Positions 61,001-64,000 of a stretch of 64,000 nucleotides of DNA are shown here, in pieces. The stretch lies in the NCBI RefSeq assembly GCF_965638725.1, contig NC_134949.1, forward strand, positions 14,134,951 to 14,198,950. Direction: 5' to 3'. Made by a program: the position numbers and the translations under genes. The stretch comes from Aptenodytes patagonicus. Lineage: Eukaryota > Chordata > Aves > Sphenisciformes > Spheniscidae. Within the stretch, counting starts at the first letter, position 1; the number at the start of each line of letters is the position of its first letter. Under the pieces are notes generated by a model that saw only the letters and a list, made by a program, of their open reading frames with translations, made no database searches and was not told the DNA's origin.

Positions 61001-62929
61001 TTTCAGAAAGGAAAAGTTTATAGAGAGGAAATCTAGACATGCTGTACTTGCAAGGTCAAAGACAAATATACTGAGTTGAGAGGTTTAGAAAACACTACTT
61101 GTGAAACCTTGGGAGGTTCTTTTGTTTACTGCTAAAAGTCAACAGTCATGCACCTTACTTGTAGAAGTTCACTGAATAAGGTGAGTGATCTCATGCGATT
61201 AACGTGGCCAGAATGTGTCTTGTACTGCCCTGCTAGACTGTACCTCTGCAACCTCCACCCTACAATACTTCATTTGTCATTATGAACTTTGTGTGCAGCA
61301 GAAGTGTGAATAAAATAGGACAAGGTCTCTTAAGATCAGGGAAGATTTTAGCAGGGAGGGGAGGAGGGCAGGCTAGCAGCAGTGTATTTTCCTCCTGTCT
61401 GACCTCCTGCCCCTTCCTCTGCAATAACAGGCTTCTGGAGTGGCTGCAGAAAAGCAAATGCTCCTCAGATCTTTGTAACATGGAGTCTCTTGATGTGGGC
61501 AAGAGGAGTCTTGGAGAGGGTTGTTTTGCAACAGCCCAGATGACAGCATGTAAGCGTGAACGACCTACATAAATGATCCTGTGCTTCTTGGAGATTAACA
61601 GTCTTCAAAGTTAGGCTCAGACATTTCCATCTCAAGTCATCTCCTCAGCTTGCCAGGGCCCAACAGAGGGATGCAGTGGCTCTGCCTGTACCTGCAAATT
61701 AAGCATGTCCAGAACCACCCTCTGGTGCAGAGTCAATTGGCACACTGGCCAGTGTCCATACTATTACATTTTTTTACCTTCTAAAAGTGGGTCACCGTAC
61801 TCATACTGCCTATTGGGAACCATTCCTGGCATGTCCTAACTTGCAAACTGTGCCCTGGCAATATTTTGGAAGATTGTTAGTTGGAACAGATGAAAAACAC
61901 TCCTGTGACACATGCTGTGGGACAATTCTAACAATTTAATAGCATAGACAGTTGGGTTTCAATGCCTGGGAATGCTCTCTGGCACTGCTAAATTTATCCG
62001 TGTAGACATAACCAATATGTAGCAAAGTCTCAAAATGAGGAGCTCAAGAATTATCTATGCAGGAAAGTTAACGTGACATGGGATTTAGTCCTTTAATTTA
62101 AACCAATTTATAACTGCAGCTCGGTGCCATAGTATTCATTTCTGATTTTCTTTGTTTAAATTAACAATAAAAAAAATCTGTGGATGAAAAATTTGCATGA
62201 AGTGTAGTTAGCTTTGAAACTAGACTTAGTAATGACCTTGAAAAAGAAAGGTGTTTGTAACCTTTGACAAGAGGAAGAAGTGATCAAAAATGTAGAACAA
62301 GCCACAAAAAAGTTTTTCACTTAGAGGTAGTGGGAGAAAGTTACCCATGAGCCTAAAAATCATAAATGAATCTTCTCTCTGATGTAGACTGCATGTTTCA
62401 AAATCAGATTTTCCCCAGGTATCTTCAGCTTGGCTAATACATCTTTGAACACTATAAAACTGTTATGCATTGAGTCTTTGCTTGAGAGACACTCAGTGTA
62501 GCTTTGCAAAGAGTTAATTCAAAGTTTTAAGATTAATTCCATGAGAGAAGTATTAAACTTCCCATGAAAATAAAACTATTCATCTTTGTAGCTTTATGTT
62601 CCTCTAAAGAAAGTTAATTATTACTTGGTTGCTGTGTCTTAGTATTTAGCCTTCCTATTACTGGTGAAGTTATATTAGAACATCAGTAAAATAAAAAGCT
62701 TGAAATTGCAATTCATGGTCATTATACTAGAAAAATATAGTTCAAAATAGTCCAAACATGCTGATGGCTTACCAGCCGCAATCGCTTGCATTTAGTTCAT
62801 GTCAGGCATTTGTGTTTGATTGGATTTGTCAGTTAGTACGGCATCATCAGCTGGCTCACCAACAGTCATTTCCAAGCTGACACTTCACCGTTTGTCTACC
62901 TTCAGGAGCGAGGCGATAGTGGTGGCATG
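58091..62929 (+). other. LHFPL3: LHFPL3 intron 1, unannotated stretch
   Basis: No exon or RNA gene recognised. Purine-rich patch at about 59815-59900. AT-rich segments near 62.1-62.75 kb have several TAATTA-like cores and could be regulatory, but nothing decisive is visible. Confidence 0.5.
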
Positions 62930-63780
62930 CACTCACTGGTGCAGAACAAAAGGCCATGCAAGCTGAGGACGGATAACAATGAGTGAAGAGAGGACCTGAG
63001 TGTATCTGTTCACCAAAGGATGGCAATGGGATGTCAATGTAATGCAGCTGTGAAGAGGGCATACATGATCCCGGCATGTATTTCGTGAAGTATTTCCAGC
63101 TGGTTTAGGGCGATGTTGACCTCATTACGTGATGCACTGTGATATTTCATGTGGGATTCTGGACGCCGATGTCCAATTCTGACTGAGACTGCAATAACTT
63201 CAAAAAGGAAACCAGTGACCAGTGACATTTCTTGCAAGGAGAAAATTAGGAAAGCTTGGTTAGTTTAACGTACAAAGAGGAAGGTTGATAAGATGTCCAT
63301 GATTGCTGTCTAAAAACACATGGAAGGGCTAAAAAAACAAGTGGAAGGGAAAAGAGCTGTTTAAGCCAGTGATTTTCACTTTGATTTGATTTGATTTCCT
63401 AAACTTCTTCCAAAGATGATGCTACATGCCCTGTAGCATTGTTAGAGCAAATTACAGCCTGTTAGGCCTGCTTTGCTTCATGGCACTTTAAAAATCTCAC
63501 AAGTAGTTTATGAACCCCTCCTGAGTCCATGGACCGTAGAGTGAAAACTAACAATTTTAAACTTGTGGCTAATGCTGAGACAAGAACAAATGGATATTAT
63601 CTGGATAGAAATCACTTCAGCCTGGAAATTAAAAGAAGGTTTCTAACTATTAGAGCAGCAAGGTTCTGCAACAACTTTCTGAGCGGAGGAGATTTGGTAA
63701 AATACTGAGCTGTACACTGGAAACAGATGAGTGTGTGAAAGAGATTACAGAATGCGGTGTTTGTAACGGCATGCCTCGTT
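62930..63780 (+). mobile_element. Ancient CR1-type LINE relic, ORF2 C-terminal half
   Basis: Sense-strand blocks in correct CR1 order: AGGACCTGAGTGTATCTG near 62992 (EKDLGVLV), CAATGTAATGCAGCTGTGAA near 63035 (QCDAAVKKAN), CGTGAAGTATTTCCAGCTGG near 63084, and GATGTTGACCTCATTACGTG near 63113 ([11 protein letters not shown] region). GTACAAAGAGGAAGGTTGATA near 63270 (KRRLR), GACAAGAACAAATGGATATTAT near 63580, and GAAATTAAAAGAAGGTTTCTAA with the following CTATTAGAGCA near 63624 (LEIRKKFLTIRA) complete it. The last block remains readable as FSLEIKRRFLTIRAARFCNNF. Other parts carry frameshifts and stops. A GATTT repeat lies at about 63380-63398. Confidence 0.75.
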
Positions 63781-64000
63781 CCTCTCTGTCTCATTTCTCA
63801 GAACTGATTCATCTAGGTGAATGCTCTTTTCTATTCTACTCCCATTTGTTCTGTTTTTTAAACAGTATCACTCCTATCTCGGTGCCTTCTAGGATTAAAA
63901 ATAGACAGTGACCAAGATTTGTAGATCTGTCAAGTGGCGCTCCATTCCTGCCTGGCATTCTGACCAAACAAGCAAGGGTTTTCCTTAAATTCCCAGCAAA
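63781..64000 (+). other. LHFPL3: LHFPL3 intron 1, right edge
   Basis: Last 220 bases, following the CR1 relic. Nothing recognised; the intron runs off the window. Confidence 0.5.

Overview
The window looks like nuclear DNA of a bird. The evidence is CR1 LINE fragments whose 3' tails are (ATTCTATG)n octamers, a solo LTR of the avian ERV-L-like type, older CR1/L3-type relics of the kind shared by birds, crocodilians and turtles, and a first coding exon nearly identical to vertebrate LHFPL3. All family assignments are from reading and memory; no search was run.

Layout. Positions 1-51.2 kb contain no protein-coding gene that I can support. Open frames there are short, lack recognisable domains, or lie inside retroelements. 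This stretch holds two young CR1 copies (3.37-4.46 kb minus, 19.73-20.97 kb plus), a third CR1 copy (21.77-23.27 kb minus) split by a solo LTR, a possible L2-like relic (27.6-28.35 kb), and old CR1 relics at 40.95-41.22 kb and 43.08-44.06 kb. Between 50.38 and 50.79 kb is an AT-rich, homeodomain/POU-site-rich segment that is a candidate conserved regulatory element.

From about 51.22 to 52.64 kb lies a strong CpG island with a TATA-less promoter region, an 18-codon upstream ORF, a polypurine tract and exon 1 of LHFPL3 (plus strand, coding 51815-52283). The exon encodes the N-terminus, the first two membrane segments and the first extracellular loop of this tetraspan protein. It ends at a consensus GTGAGT donor in phase 1. 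The rest of the window, 52284-64000, is the beginning of intron 1. It contains two long G runs and three old CR1 relics (about 56.1-57.15 kb minus, 57.29-58.09 kb plus, 62.93-63.78 kb plus). The remaining LHFPL3 exons lie beyond the right edge.

I see no operon-like system, CRISPR array, tRNA or rRNA gene. I did not find a new biological system. The most useful leads are the nested LTR-in-CR1 insertion, the candidate element just upstream of the CpG island, the two possible LHFPL3 start codons with the upstream ORF, and several perfect palindromes or hairpins in otherwise unexplained sequence.
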